A model generated the notes under the pieces. That model searched no databases, was not told the origin of the DNA, and saw nothing but the letters and a program-made list of their open reading frames with translations. From an uncultured beta proteobacterium (GTDB lineage: Bacteria; Pseudomonadota; Gammaproteobacteria; Burkholderiales; Rhodocyclaceae), in contig CAIXAY010000250.1 of the NCBI GenBank assembly GCA_903917505.1, forward strand, positions 1 through 10,480: a stretch of DNA of 10,480 nucleotides. Reading direction: 5' to 3'. Below, in pieces: positions 1-6,662 of the stretch. Position 1 is the stretch's first letter, and each line of letters opens with the position of its first letter. Made by a program: the position numbers and the translations under genes.

Positions 1-690
1 ACCGATGGCGAAGCCGATGAAGCACTTGCCCGCGAGTTCGGGCGAGACGAAGAGCAGGATGCCGAGCATCAGCAAGAGCTCGGTCGAGATCAGCATCATG
101 CCGACCGAAATGCCCGACTTCATCGGGATCGCATAGACCGGGAAGGGCTTGCCGGCCAGCGCGGCGAAGGCCGTGCGGCTGTTGGCCAGGGTATTGATGC
201 GGATGCCGAACCAGGCGACGCCGTAGGAGCCGGCGATGCCGACCAGCGAGAAGGCGAGGATCAGCACGACTTCCGAGCCGCGCATATGCTGCACCCAGCC
301 GAAATAGGCGACGATGATCGCGCCGATGAATACTTCGAGCACCAGGATGAATTTGCCCTGGGTGATCATGTAGGTCTTGCAGGTCTCGTAAATCAGCTCG
401 CTGACCTCGGCCATCGAACGGTGCACCGGCATGGCCTTGATCTGGCCGTAAATCACCGCGCCGAAGGCCAGGCCGGCGAGGCACACCAGCAGGCCGTAGG
501 AGAGCAGTTGCCAGCCGGTGATGCCGCCGACGAAGGTGGCAAGGGCGGTGTCCCGCAAGTTCGGCAGGACGAGGTTGGCTTCCGAACTGGCGCAGGCGAG
601 CTGGCTGGCCGAAGCGAGGAGCAGAGCCGCGAGCCAGCGCATGCCGGCAGGGGCGGACGAGGGGCTGAAGTGTTTCATCACCGTTTCCAT
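1..690 (-). CDS. hppA: Membrane-bound ion-translocating inorganic pyrophosphatase, N-terminal part (cut by left window edge)
   Basis: My reverse-strand translation gives 230 codons open to the window edge. The family hydrolyses cytoplasmic pyrophosphate and uses the energy to pump H+ or Na+ across the inner membrane. Recognition rests on two blocks: VSELIYETCKTYMITQGKF near residue 100 and WFGIRINTLANSRTAFAAL near residue 160. The second matches the family pattern of a glycine-rich membrane helix followed by an N-x-R-T-A loop. Several hydrophobic segments are visible, the first at about residues 17-34 and resembling a signal peptide. The pyrophosphate-binding aspartates and the residue that sets K+ dependence lie beyond the edge, so the pumped ion cannot be told. 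The start is taken as ATG at 690; a second in-frame ATG at 678 (four codons in) has a GGA about 8 nt upstream and is equally possible. It follows a 298-nt non-coding gap and so is probably transcribed separately from the hydrolase upstream. Confidence 0.85.
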   Translation of the reverse strand, partial: METVMKHFSPSSAPAGMRWLAALLLASASQLACASSEANLVLPNLRDTALATFVGGITGWQLLSYGLLVCLAGLAFGAVIYGQIKAMPVHRSMAEVSELIYETCKTYMITQGKFILVLEVFIGAIIVAYFGWVQHMRGSEVVLILAFSLVGIAGSYGVAWFGIRINTLANSRTAFAALAGKPFPVYAIPMKSGISVGMMLISTELLLMLGILLFVSPELAGKCFIGFAIG

Positions 691-734
691 TGAAAGTAAT
701 CAAAGTTAAAAACTTGTATCACGTCACTTCACTC

Positions 735-776
735 GTCAGCGACGCAAACCGGCCTGGCTTTGCGTCGAACGCTGAC
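735..776. repeat. 42-bp imperfect inverted repeat upstream of hppA
   Basis: GTCAGC (735-740) plus GACGCAAA (741-748) are mirrored by TTTGCGTC (759-766) and GCTGAC (771-776). This gives 14 complementary pairs, with a 10-nt loop (749-758) and a 4-nt bulge, GAAC (767-770). The centre lies about 65 nt upstream of the hppA start at 690. It could be an operator, a structured leader in the hppA mRNA or a transcription stop. No T-run follows on either strand, which argues against a simple intrinsic terminator. The repeat is seen directly; its role is inference. Confidence 0.75.
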
Positions 777-934
777 CAAATGAAGCGGGTGCTTTTCGCA
801 GGGATGTTTTTACCGATGACGCCCAGGCTTTCCGCTTGGACACGAGCGCGAAACGCCAAGGGCAGCAGGCGCCACATCGTCAATCTTATCGCAGGCAGCG
901 ACGCCGGTTTCTCGACCAAAGCCCCTAACCTACT

Positions 935-963
935 ATACTACCAAAGTTTTATGAGAAAGCCAA
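935..963 (-). promoter_or_regulatory. Candidate sigma70-type promoter toward hppA (weak)
   Basis: On the minus strand, TTGGCT (958-963) and TAGTAT (935-940) are 17 bp apart. Each matches its consensus box at four of six positions. It sits in a locally AT-rich patch between the hydrolase and hppA and would give a leader of over 200 nt that includes the 735-776 inverted repeat. The -35 box overlaps the hairpin that follows the hydrolase. This is a by-eye match only; the true start may be closer to hppA. Confidence 0.25.
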
Positions 964-986
964 TCCCCTGTCGCGCGTGGGGGCTT
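957..986 (-). terminator. Terminator-like hairpin after the hydrolase gene
   Basis: Read on the minus strand, AAGCC then CCC pair with GGG then GGCTT, across a GC-rich loop and a small bulge (GATT). The hairpin starts about 2 nt after the hydrolase stop (989-991) and is followed by TTTCTC, which is only a poor T-tract. It would close the long lptM-to-hydrolase gene run. Termination is probable from position, but the sequence is not a textbook intrinsic terminator. Confidence 0.4.
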
Positions 987-988
987 CT

Positions 989-1843
989 TCAGGAAAAGAA
1001 ATTCTCGAGCTGCTCAGCCAGCGCTTCAGGCTGGTCGTGGTGCAGGTTGTGGCCGCAGTCGGCGAGAGCGCTATCCTGCAAGCGGGCAAAGCAGGCGCGC
1101 CGCGCTGCGAGGTCGCCGGGCGCCATCCCTTTCATGACATGCGAATCGTCGCCGGCGATCCACAGCGTCGCCGCGCTGATCCGGCGCCAGCAGGCCATGG
1201 CTTCGGGCAGCGGGAAGAACACCGGGCTGATCCAGCGATGGCGCGGGTCGGCGGCGAATACATAGCCGTTGCCGCGCGCGACCGTCATATGCTCGGCAAG
1301 AAACGCGGCGCGCTGCGGCGTCAGGCGCGGGTTGTCGCTGCATAGCCGCACGGCGAACTGCGCGCGATCCGGATAAGGGCGAAACGCCGCGTCGTCGGCG
1401 CGGATCTGCTGCAGCCATTTGGCCAGGCGATCGGGGCTGTCGTCGGGCGCGTACGCCGCGAGGAAGCCTTCGAGGCTCGCGAGTTGCGCAACGCGCTGCG
1501 CTTGAATGCCGGCGTAGAGGCCGGCGACGATGCCGCCCATGCTGTGGCCGGCGATGCGCGCCGGCCGGTCCGGCGAGTAGTGGGCGAGCAGCGCGTCGAG
1601 GTCGGCGATGTAATCGGCGAACCAGTAGGGGCCGTCGTTCCACTGCGACAGGCCGAAGCCGCGCCAGTCGGGCGCGATCAGACGCCACTTGCCGGCCATG
1701 GCGTCGGCGACGAACTGGAAGGAAGCGCCGACGTCACCCCAGCCGTGCAGGCAGAATATTGTTGGCGCGTCGTCCTCGCCCCAGAGGCGAACGTGGTAGC
1801 GCCGCCCGCGCAGCACGACGAATTCGGAGCGCGATGGTCGCAT
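989..1843 (-). CDS. Alpha/beta-fold hydrolase
   Basis: A 284-residue serine hydrolase of the alpha/beta-hydrolase superfamily, probably cytoplasmic since no signal peptide is seen. The fold markers appear in order: the oxyanion-hole HGW at residues 33-35, the DWRGFG strand-turn at 59-64, the nucleophile elbow GHSMG at 99-103 with Ser101, a likely catalytic Asp in GDDS near 232, and the catalytic His265 in CGHNLHHD. An Asp and a tryptophan-rich stretch lie between residues 60 and 78. The substrate cannot be assigned; esterase, C-C hydrolase or dehalogenase-like roles all fit this fold. The frame is open further upstream to 1957, but that extension lies within the MFS gene and is arginine-rich. 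The ATG at 1843 starts just before the first conserved strand and lies 4 nt after the MFS stop, so the two genes are likely co-transcribed. A weak GAGGG sits very close to the start. Confidence 0.85.
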   Translation of the reverse strand: MRPSRSEFVVLRGRRYHVRLWGEDDAPTIFCLHGWGDVGASFQFVADAMAGKWRLIAPDWRGFGLSQWNDGPYWFADYIADLDALLAHYSPDRPARIAGHSMGGIVAGLYAGIQAQRVAQLASLEGFLAAYAPDDSPDRLAKWLQQIRADDAAFRPYPDRAQFAVRLCSDNPRLTPQRAAFLAEHMTVARGNGYVFAADPRHRWISPVFFPLPEAMACWRRISAATLWIAGDDSHVMKGMAPGDLAARRACFARLQDSALADCGHNLHHDQPEALAEQLENFFS

Positions 1844-1847
1844 GCCC

Positions 1848-3062
1848 TCAGGCCGCCGCGGGCGCGCGAACCGGCGCTTCGCGGATCGGCAGGTTGACCA
1901 GCGCCGCGAGGCCGGCCAGCGCCATGTCGGCGTACCACATCCAGGTGTAATCGCCAAAGCGCGTGATCGACAGGCCGCCGAGCCAGGCGCCGAGGAAACC
2001 GCCGATCTGGTGCGAGAGCAGGGTCAGCCCGAACAGCGTGCCGAGGTAGCGCACGCCAAAGAGCTTGCCGACGATCGCCGCGGTCGGCGGCACGGTGGCG
2101 AGCCAGGTGAAGCCGAGGCCGGCGGCGAACAGGTAAAAGGTCAGGTCGTTATGCGGCGCCGCGAGATAGAGCGCGATCAGCAGTGCGCGCGAACCGTACA
2201 TGCAGGCCAGGATGTTCCTGCTGCGATAGCGCGCGACGCAGGCGCCGGCGAACAGGCTGCCGAAGATGTTGGCCAGGCCGATGATCGCCAGCGACCAGCT
2301 CGCCACCGACGGCGGCAGGCCGCACAGATTGACTTCGCCGGGCAGGTGCGTGACCAGGAAGGCGATGTGGAAGCCGCAGGTGAAGAAGCCGGCGTTGAGC
2401 AGCAGGTAGCTGCGGTCGGCGAGCGCATCGCGCACGCTGCGCCGCAGCCCCGGGTCGGCGCCGGCGACCGCGTGGTGGTGCGGGTCTACGGGCTGCGACA
2501 CGACGCCGACCAGCGGCAGCGCCGCCAGGGTCACCGCGGCGAGCGCCCACATCGCGCCCATCCAGCCGATCGCCTGGATCAGCTTCTGCAGAACCGGGGC
2601 GAAGATGAATTGGCCGAACGAGCCGCCGGCGTTGATGATGCCCGAGGCCGCGCCGCGCGCTTCGAGCGGCAGCCGTTTGCTCGCCGCACCGATCAGCACC
2701 GAGAAACTGCCGGCGCCGGAACCGATCGCCGAAAGCAGGCCGAGCGAAAAGACCAGCCCCCAGGTGCTGTCCATGAACGGCGTCACGGCGCTGCCGAGGG
2801 CCAGCAGGACGAGGCCGCCGAGCAGCACGCGGCGTGGCCCGTAATGGTCGGCGACGGCGCCGGCGATCGGTTGCACCGCGCCCCACATGAACTGGCCGAC
2901 GGCCATCGCCAGGCTGATCGCCGCGATGCCGAGGCCGGTGCTGGTATTGAGCGGCGCGAGAAAGAGGCCGAGCGACTGGCGCGCGCCCATGGTCACCATC
3001 AGGACGCCGGCGGCGGAAAGCGTGACGGCCCAGAGCGCCGAGGTATTGAGTGAGCGGAACAT
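1848..3062 (-). CDS. MFS transporter (12-helix type)
   Basis: A 404-residue inner-membrane transporter of the major facilitator superfamily. Hydrophobic helices fill the length, and the loop after TM2 carries the MFS motif A (GAVADHYGPRRVL, about residues 67-79). A charged central loop with PHHHAV near residue 200 separates the two six-helix halves. The N-terminal GARQSLGLFLAPL segment resembles the oxalate/formate- and monocarboxylate-type MFS groups, but the substrate is not predictable. I chose the ATG at 3062 because TM1 begins about ten residues later. The frame also has a GTG at 3143, 5 nt after the hslR stop, which would add a 27-residue, very basic tail untypical of the family; that GTG also falls inside a small hairpin (3131-3144). 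Neither start has a strong ribosome-binding site. It is followed closely by the hydrolase gene. Confidence 0.85.
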   Translation of the reverse strand: MFRSLNTSALWAVTLSAAGVLMVTMGARQSLGLFLAPLNTSTGLGIAAISLAMAVGQFMWGAVQPIAGAVADHYGPRRVLLGGLVLLALGSAVTPFMDSTWGLVFSLGLLSAIGSGAGSFSVLIGAASKRLPLEARGAASGIINAGGSFGQFIFAPVLQKLIQAIGWMGAMWALAAVTLAALPLVGVVSQPVDPHHHAVAGADPGLRRSVRDALADRSYLLLNAGFFTCGFHIAFLVTHLPGEVNLCGLPPSVASWSLAIIGLANIFGSLFAGACVARYRSRNILACMYGSRALLIALYLAAPHNDLTFYLFAAGLGFTWLATVPPTAAIVGKLFGVRYLGTLFGLTLLSHQIGGFLGAWLGGLSITRFGDYTWMWYADMALAGLAALVNLPIREAPVRAPAAA

Positions 3063-3130
3063 TGATTTTATTTTCGCGGTCGGGTTGGCGTTGTTGGAAC
3101 GTCGAACGGGCGTCTTAGTTCTGCGCGCGT

Positions 3131-3144
3131 CGTGCTTGCGCACG
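3131..3144 (-). other. Small hairpin between hslR and the MFS gene
   Basis: On the minus strand CGTGC-GCAA-GCACG forms a perfect 5-bp stem closed by a GNRA-type tetraloop, starting 4 nt after the hslR stop codon (3149-3151). It overlaps the alternative GTG start of the MFS gene at 3143. It could be an mRNA-stabilising or processing element. It is short and may be chance in GC-rich DNA. Confidence 0.35.
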
Positions 3145-3148
3145 GTTT

Positions 3149-3562
3149 TCAGTAGGTCTCATTGAAGCCGCGGATCTGCCGCCGCGCTTTCTTGGTCGGG
3201 CGGCCGCGCAGATCGCTGCCCGGGGTCGGGGCGAGACGCTGCGTTTCCTTGAGCGCGGCGCGCCGGGCGCTGCTTTCCGGTGTTTCCTCGTAGAGTTGCT
3301 GCGCTTCGCTGGCCGGCCGGCGCTGCTCGTTAAGGCCGCGCACGGTGACCGTCCAGCGCACGGCTTCGATCGCCACTTCGAGGCTGTCGCCCGGACGCAG
3401 TTCGCGTGCGGGCTTCACCGTGCTGCCGTTGAGTTTGACGCGGCCGGCGTGCACCGCGGCGGTGGCCAGCGATCGGGTCTTGAAGAAACGCGCGGCCCAC
3501 AGCCATTTATCGATGCGCAGGCTGGCGAGCTCGCTGCCGGGGGCAGCGCGCTCAGATGGCAT
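3149..3562 (-). CDS. hslR: Hsp15-like S4-domain RNA-binding protein
   Basis: A 137-residue protein with an S4 RNA-binding domain at about residues 15-75, starting LRIDKWLWAARFFKTRSLA and continuing through HAGRVKLNGSTVKPARELRPGD. The C-terminal tail is basic (GRPTKKARRQIRG) and likely contacts rRNA. This layout and length match Hsp15, the heat-shock protein that binds free 50S subunits carrying a nascent chain and helps to recycle them. The ATG at 3562 lies upstream of the RND pump stop (3552-3554), an 11-nt overlap that suggests translational coupling. Nothing in the pump suggests a functional link, so its place in this run may reflect convenience of transcription. Other S4 paralogues of similar size exist, but the RIDKWLWAARFFKTR opening favours Hsp15. 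Confidence 0.88.
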   Translation of the reverse strand: MPSERAAPGSELASLRIDKWLWAARFFKTRSLATAAVHAGRVKLNGSTVKPARELRPGDSLEVAIEAVRWTVTVRGLNEQRRPASEAQQLYEETPESSARRAALKETQRLAPTPGSDLRGRPTKKARRQIRGFNETY

Positions 3563-6500
3563 CGACGGCTTCGGCCGAGACGTGCGCCGCCTGCTCTTTT
3601 TGCGTAAAGCGGTCGAGGTAGCAATAGACGACCGGCGTCAGGTAAAGCGTCAGGAGTTGCGAGAGCAGCAGGCCACCGACCACGGCGAGGCCGAGCGGCC
3701 GCCGCACTTCGGCGCCGGCGCCGAGGCCGAGCGCGATCGGCAGCGTCCCGACCAGCGCCGACATGGTGGTCATCATGATCGGCCGGAAGAGGATCAGGCA
3801 GGCCTGGTAAATCGCCTGCTGCGCCGGAATCTTGCCGCCGCGCTGCAGGGCGAGCGCGAAGTCGATCATCATGATGGCGTTCTTCTTGACGATGCCGATC
3901 AGCATGATGACGCCGACGAAAGCGTAGAGGCTCAGGTCGACATGGAAGACGAACAGGGTGATCAGCGCGCCGAGCGCCGCCGACGGCAGGCCGGAAAGAA
4001 TGGTCAGCGGATGGATGAAACTTTCGTAAAGAATGCCGAGCACCAGGTAGACGACGAGGATCGCGATCAAAAGCAGGATGCCCAATCCCTGCAGCGACGC
4101 CTGGAAGGCCTGCGCCGTGCCTTGCAGGCTGGTATTGAGCGAGGCCGGCATGCGCATTTCGCGCTCGAGCGCCTTGATGCGGTCGACCGAGTCGCCGAGC
4201 GAGACGCCGGGCAGAAGGTTGAAGGAGATCGTCACCGACGGCAGCTGTCCCTGGTGGTTGACGGTCAGTGCCTGCGTCGATTGGCTGACCCGCGTGACCG
4301 TGTCGAGCGGCACCAATTTGCCGCCTGCCGCGCGCACATAGACGCGCGACAGCATGGACGGTTCGAGCTGGTATTCGGGCAGGACTTCGAGGATCACCTG
4401 GTACTGGTTCGACGATCCGTAAATCGTCGAAATCTGGCGTGCCGAAAAAGCGCTTTGCAGGGCGTCCTCGACCTGGCCGAAGGAGACGCCGAGCGTCGCG
4501 ATCTTGTCACGGTCGACGTCGATGGCAACGACCGGCGAGAGGTTGTTGAGGTTGGAGGTGACATCGATGAAGCCCGGGATCGGGCGTATCTTGTCGAGCA
4601 GCGTGTCGGTCCATTGGTAGAGTTCGGCGAGGTCGGTGCTCTGCAGCGTGTATTGGTACTGCCCGGCGGTGATCTGGCCGCCGATGCGAATGACCGGCGG
4701 GTTCTGCATGTACACCTTGATGCCGGGCACCGCGGCCAGCTTGGGGCGCAGCTCCTGGATGATTTCATCGGGCGAGAGCTTGCGCTCGCTGCGCGGTTTC
4801 AGCATCATCGACAGCGAACCGCTGTTCGAGGTCGGGCGCGAACCTTGCGCGCCAACGCTCGACATGAAGGAGCGGATGTTCGGGTCCTGCGCGACGATTT
4901 CGGCGAGCGCGCGCTGGTGTTCGATCATCGAAGGAAAGGACGCATCCTGCGGTCCTTCGGTCACCGCGACGATCTGTCCGCTGTCGCCGCTCGGGATGAA
5001 GTCCTTGGGCACCAGGGTGAAAAAGACGCCGGTCAATATGAAGGTCGCCACGAAAACGCTCAGCACCACGCGCGGATGGGCCATGGCGATGCGCAGCGTG
5101 CTGCGGTAAGCGCCCAGCAGGGCCTCGAAGAAATGCTCGAAGGCGCGGAAGATGCGCCCGTGCGCTTCCGGTTCGGCGTGGCGCAGATAGCGGCTGCACA
5201 GCATCGGCGTCAGGGTCAGCGAGACCAGGCCGGAAACCAGGATGGCGGCGCAGATGGTGACGGCGAACTCGTGCAGCAGACGGCCGACGATGCCGCTCAT
5301 GAACAGCACCGGAATGAACACCGCGGTCAGCGACATGGTCATCGAGATGATGGTGAAACCGATCTCGCGCGAGCCCTTGATCGCCGCTTGCAGCGGCGTC
5401 TCGCCGAGCTCGATGTGCCGCACGATGTTCTCCAGCATGACAATGGCATCATCGACGACGAAACCGACCGAGAGCGTCAGGGCGAGCAGCGAGAGGTTGT
5501 CGAGGCTGTAGTCGAAGGCGTACATCGCGGCGAAAGTGCCGATCACCGAAATCGGCAGCGCCAATGCCGGTATCGCCGTGGCCGACAGGTTGCGCAGGAA
5601 CAGCAGGATCACCAGGATGACCAGGAAACCGGCGAGAACGAGGGTGAATTGCACGTCGCTGATCGCCTCGCTGATCGAAACGCTGCGATCGTACAGCGTC
5701 GTCATGGTGATCGCCGCCGGCAGCTTGGCCTGGAAGCTCGGCAGGATGCGCTTGATCGAATTGACCGTCTCGATGGTGTTGGCGCCCGGCTGGCGCTGGA
5801 TGGCCAGCACGATGGCGCGCTTGTCGACGTTCCAGGCGGCGACGCGCAGGTTTTCGACGCTGTCGATCGGCGTTGCCACTTCCTCGAGGCGGATCGGCGC
5901 GCCGTTGCGCCAGCCGACGATCAGCGGCCGGTAAGCGGCGGCCCTCGTCAGTTGCCCGTTGTCCTTGATGGCGAAGGACTGGCGGTCGCCGTCGAACAGG
6001 CCGACCGGCTGGTTGACGTTGGCCTGCGCCACCGCCTGCTGCAGTTCGTCTATCCCCAGGCCGCGCGCCGCAAGCTGGTCGGGGTTGCTGCGAATGCGAA
6101 CGGCGAATTTCTGCGATCCGAAGACGAGTACCTGGGCGACGCCGCTGATCGTCGAGATGCGCTGCGCGAGCTGCGTCTCGGCGTATTCGTTGATCACCGG
6201 CAAGGGCAGCGTCGGCGAGCTCATGGCGATGAAGAAGATCGGCGAATCGGCCGGATTGACTTTGCGGAACGACGGCGGCGTCGGCATCGAGGGCGGCAGC
6301 TTGCGCTGCGCCGAAGCGATCGCCGACTGTACGTCCTGGGCGGCCGCGTCGATGTTGCGGTCGAGCGAGAACTGCAGCGTGATCGAGGTCGTTCCCTGGG
6401 CGCTCGTCGAGCTCAAGGAATCGAGGCCGGCGATTGTCGAGAACTGGCCTTCGAGCGGCGTCGCGACCGCCGCCGCCATGGTCTCGGGCGAGGCGCCGGG

Positions 6501-6653
6501 CAGCTGGGCGGTCACCGAGATGGTCGGAAAATCGACGCTCGGCAATTCGGAAACCGGCAGCGCGCGATAGGCAATGAGTCCGAAAATGACGAAGGCCGCC
6601 ATCAGCAGCGTCGTCATCACCGGACGGCGAATACAGAGTTCGGGCAGATTCAT
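3552..6653 (-). CDS. RND multidrug efflux pump, HAE1 family (MdtB/MdtC/MexB-like inner-membrane subunit)
   Basis: A 1033-residue inner-membrane transporter, the usual length for hydrophobic/amphiphilic efflux RND pumps. It opens with MNLPELCIRRPVMTTLLMA (TM1), followed by a large periplasmic porter domain (about 35-330), TM2-6, a second periplasmic domain (about 550-860) and TM8-12. Proton-relay residues are visible: the TM4 aspartate pair D401-D402 in VGFVVDDAIVMLEN, and K924 in TM10 (GIVKKNAIMMIDFA), in the place of the essential MexB lysine. Multidrug pumps of this type export drugs, detergents, bile salts or solvents by proton antiport, in a tripartite complex with an adaptor and an outer-membrane channel. 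The adaptor gene lies 9 nt upstream; no channel gene is in the window. The start at 6653 is preceded by a weak AGGGCGG. Substrate range is not deducible, though the resemblance to MdtB/MdtC-like sequences is clear. Confidence 0.95.
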   Translation of the reverse strand: MNLPELCIRRPVMTTLLMAAFVIFGLIAYRALPVSELPSVDFPTISVTAQLPGASPETMAAAVATPLEGQFSTIAGLDSLSSTSAQGTTSITLQFSLDRNIDAAAQDVQSAIASAQRKLPPSMPTPPSFRKVNPADSPIFFIAMSSPTLPLPVINEYAETQLAQRISTISGVAQVLVFGSQKFAVRIRSNPDQLAARGLGIDELQQAVAQANVNQPVGLFDGDRQSFAIKDNGQLTRAAAYRPLIVGWRNGAPIRLEEVATPIDSVENLRVAAWNVDKRAIVLAIQRQPGANTIETVNSIKRILPSFQAKLPAAITMTTLYDRSVSISEAISDVQFTLVLAGFLVILVILLFLRNLSATAIPALALPISVIGTFAAMYAFDYSLDNLSLLALTLSVGFVVDDAIVMLENIVRHIELGETPLQAAIKGSREIGFTIISMTMSLTAVFIPVLFMSGIVGRLLHEFAVTICAAILVSGLVSLTLTPMLCSRYLRHAEPEAHGRIFRAFEHFFEALLGAYRSTLRIAMAHPRVVLSVFVATFILTGVFFTLVPKDFIPSGDSGQIVAVTEGPQDASFPSMIEHQRALAEIVAQDPNIRSFMSSVGAQGSRPTSNSGSLSMMLKPRSERKLSPDEIIQELRPKLAAVPGIKVYMQNPPVIRIGGQITAGQYQYTLQSTDLAELYQWTDTLLDKIRPIPGFIDVTSNLNNLSPVVAIDVDRDKIATLGVSFGQVEDALQSAFSARQISTIYGSSNQYQVILEVLPEYQLEPSMLSRVYVRAAGGKLVPLDTVTRVSQSTQALTVNHQGQLPSVTISFNLLPGVSLGDSVDRIKALEREMRMPASLNTSLQGTAQAFQASLQGLGILLLIAILVVYLVLGILYESFIHPLTILSGLPSAALGALITLFVFHVDLSLYAFVGVIMLIGIVKKNAIMMIDFALALQRGGKIPAQQAIYQACLILFRPIMMTTMSALVGTLPIALGLGAGAEVRRPLGLAVVGGLLLSQLLTLYLTPVVYCYLDRFTQKEQAAHVSAEAVDAI

Positions 6654-6662
6654 CGTGCCGCC

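Larger units (their letters stand above)
691..988. other. Non-coding spacer between the hydrolase gene and hppA
   Basis: No convincing gene lies here. A 66-codon minus-strand frame (719-919) begins at a TTG, has no ribosome-binding site and resembles nothing I know. The spacer holds the terminator-like hairpin just after the hydrolase stop, an AT-rich promoter candidate near 935-963 and the large inverted repeat at 735-776. A shorter repeat, AAGTT-AAA-AACTT, lies near 704-716, close to the hppA start. Confidence 0.6.

Noticed and set aside
719..919. 66-codon minus-strand frame in the spacer before hppA
   Set aside because: Starts with TTG, has no ribosome-binding site or recognisable sequence, and is crossed by the 735-776 inverted repeat.
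690..1265. 191-codon plus-strand frame over the hppA spacer and the end of the hydrolase gene
   Set aside because: Its second half is antisense to a clear hydrolase; the first half crosses a promoter-like region and the inverted repeat.
1844..1957. 38-residue upstream extension of the hydrolase
   Set aside because: It lies wholly within the MFS coding region in another frame, is Arg-rich, and precedes the conserved hydrolase start.
1842..3053. 403-codon plus-strand open frame
   Set aside because: Codon-aligned shadow of the MFS transporter; low-complexity Arg/Ala/Glu/Gln composition.
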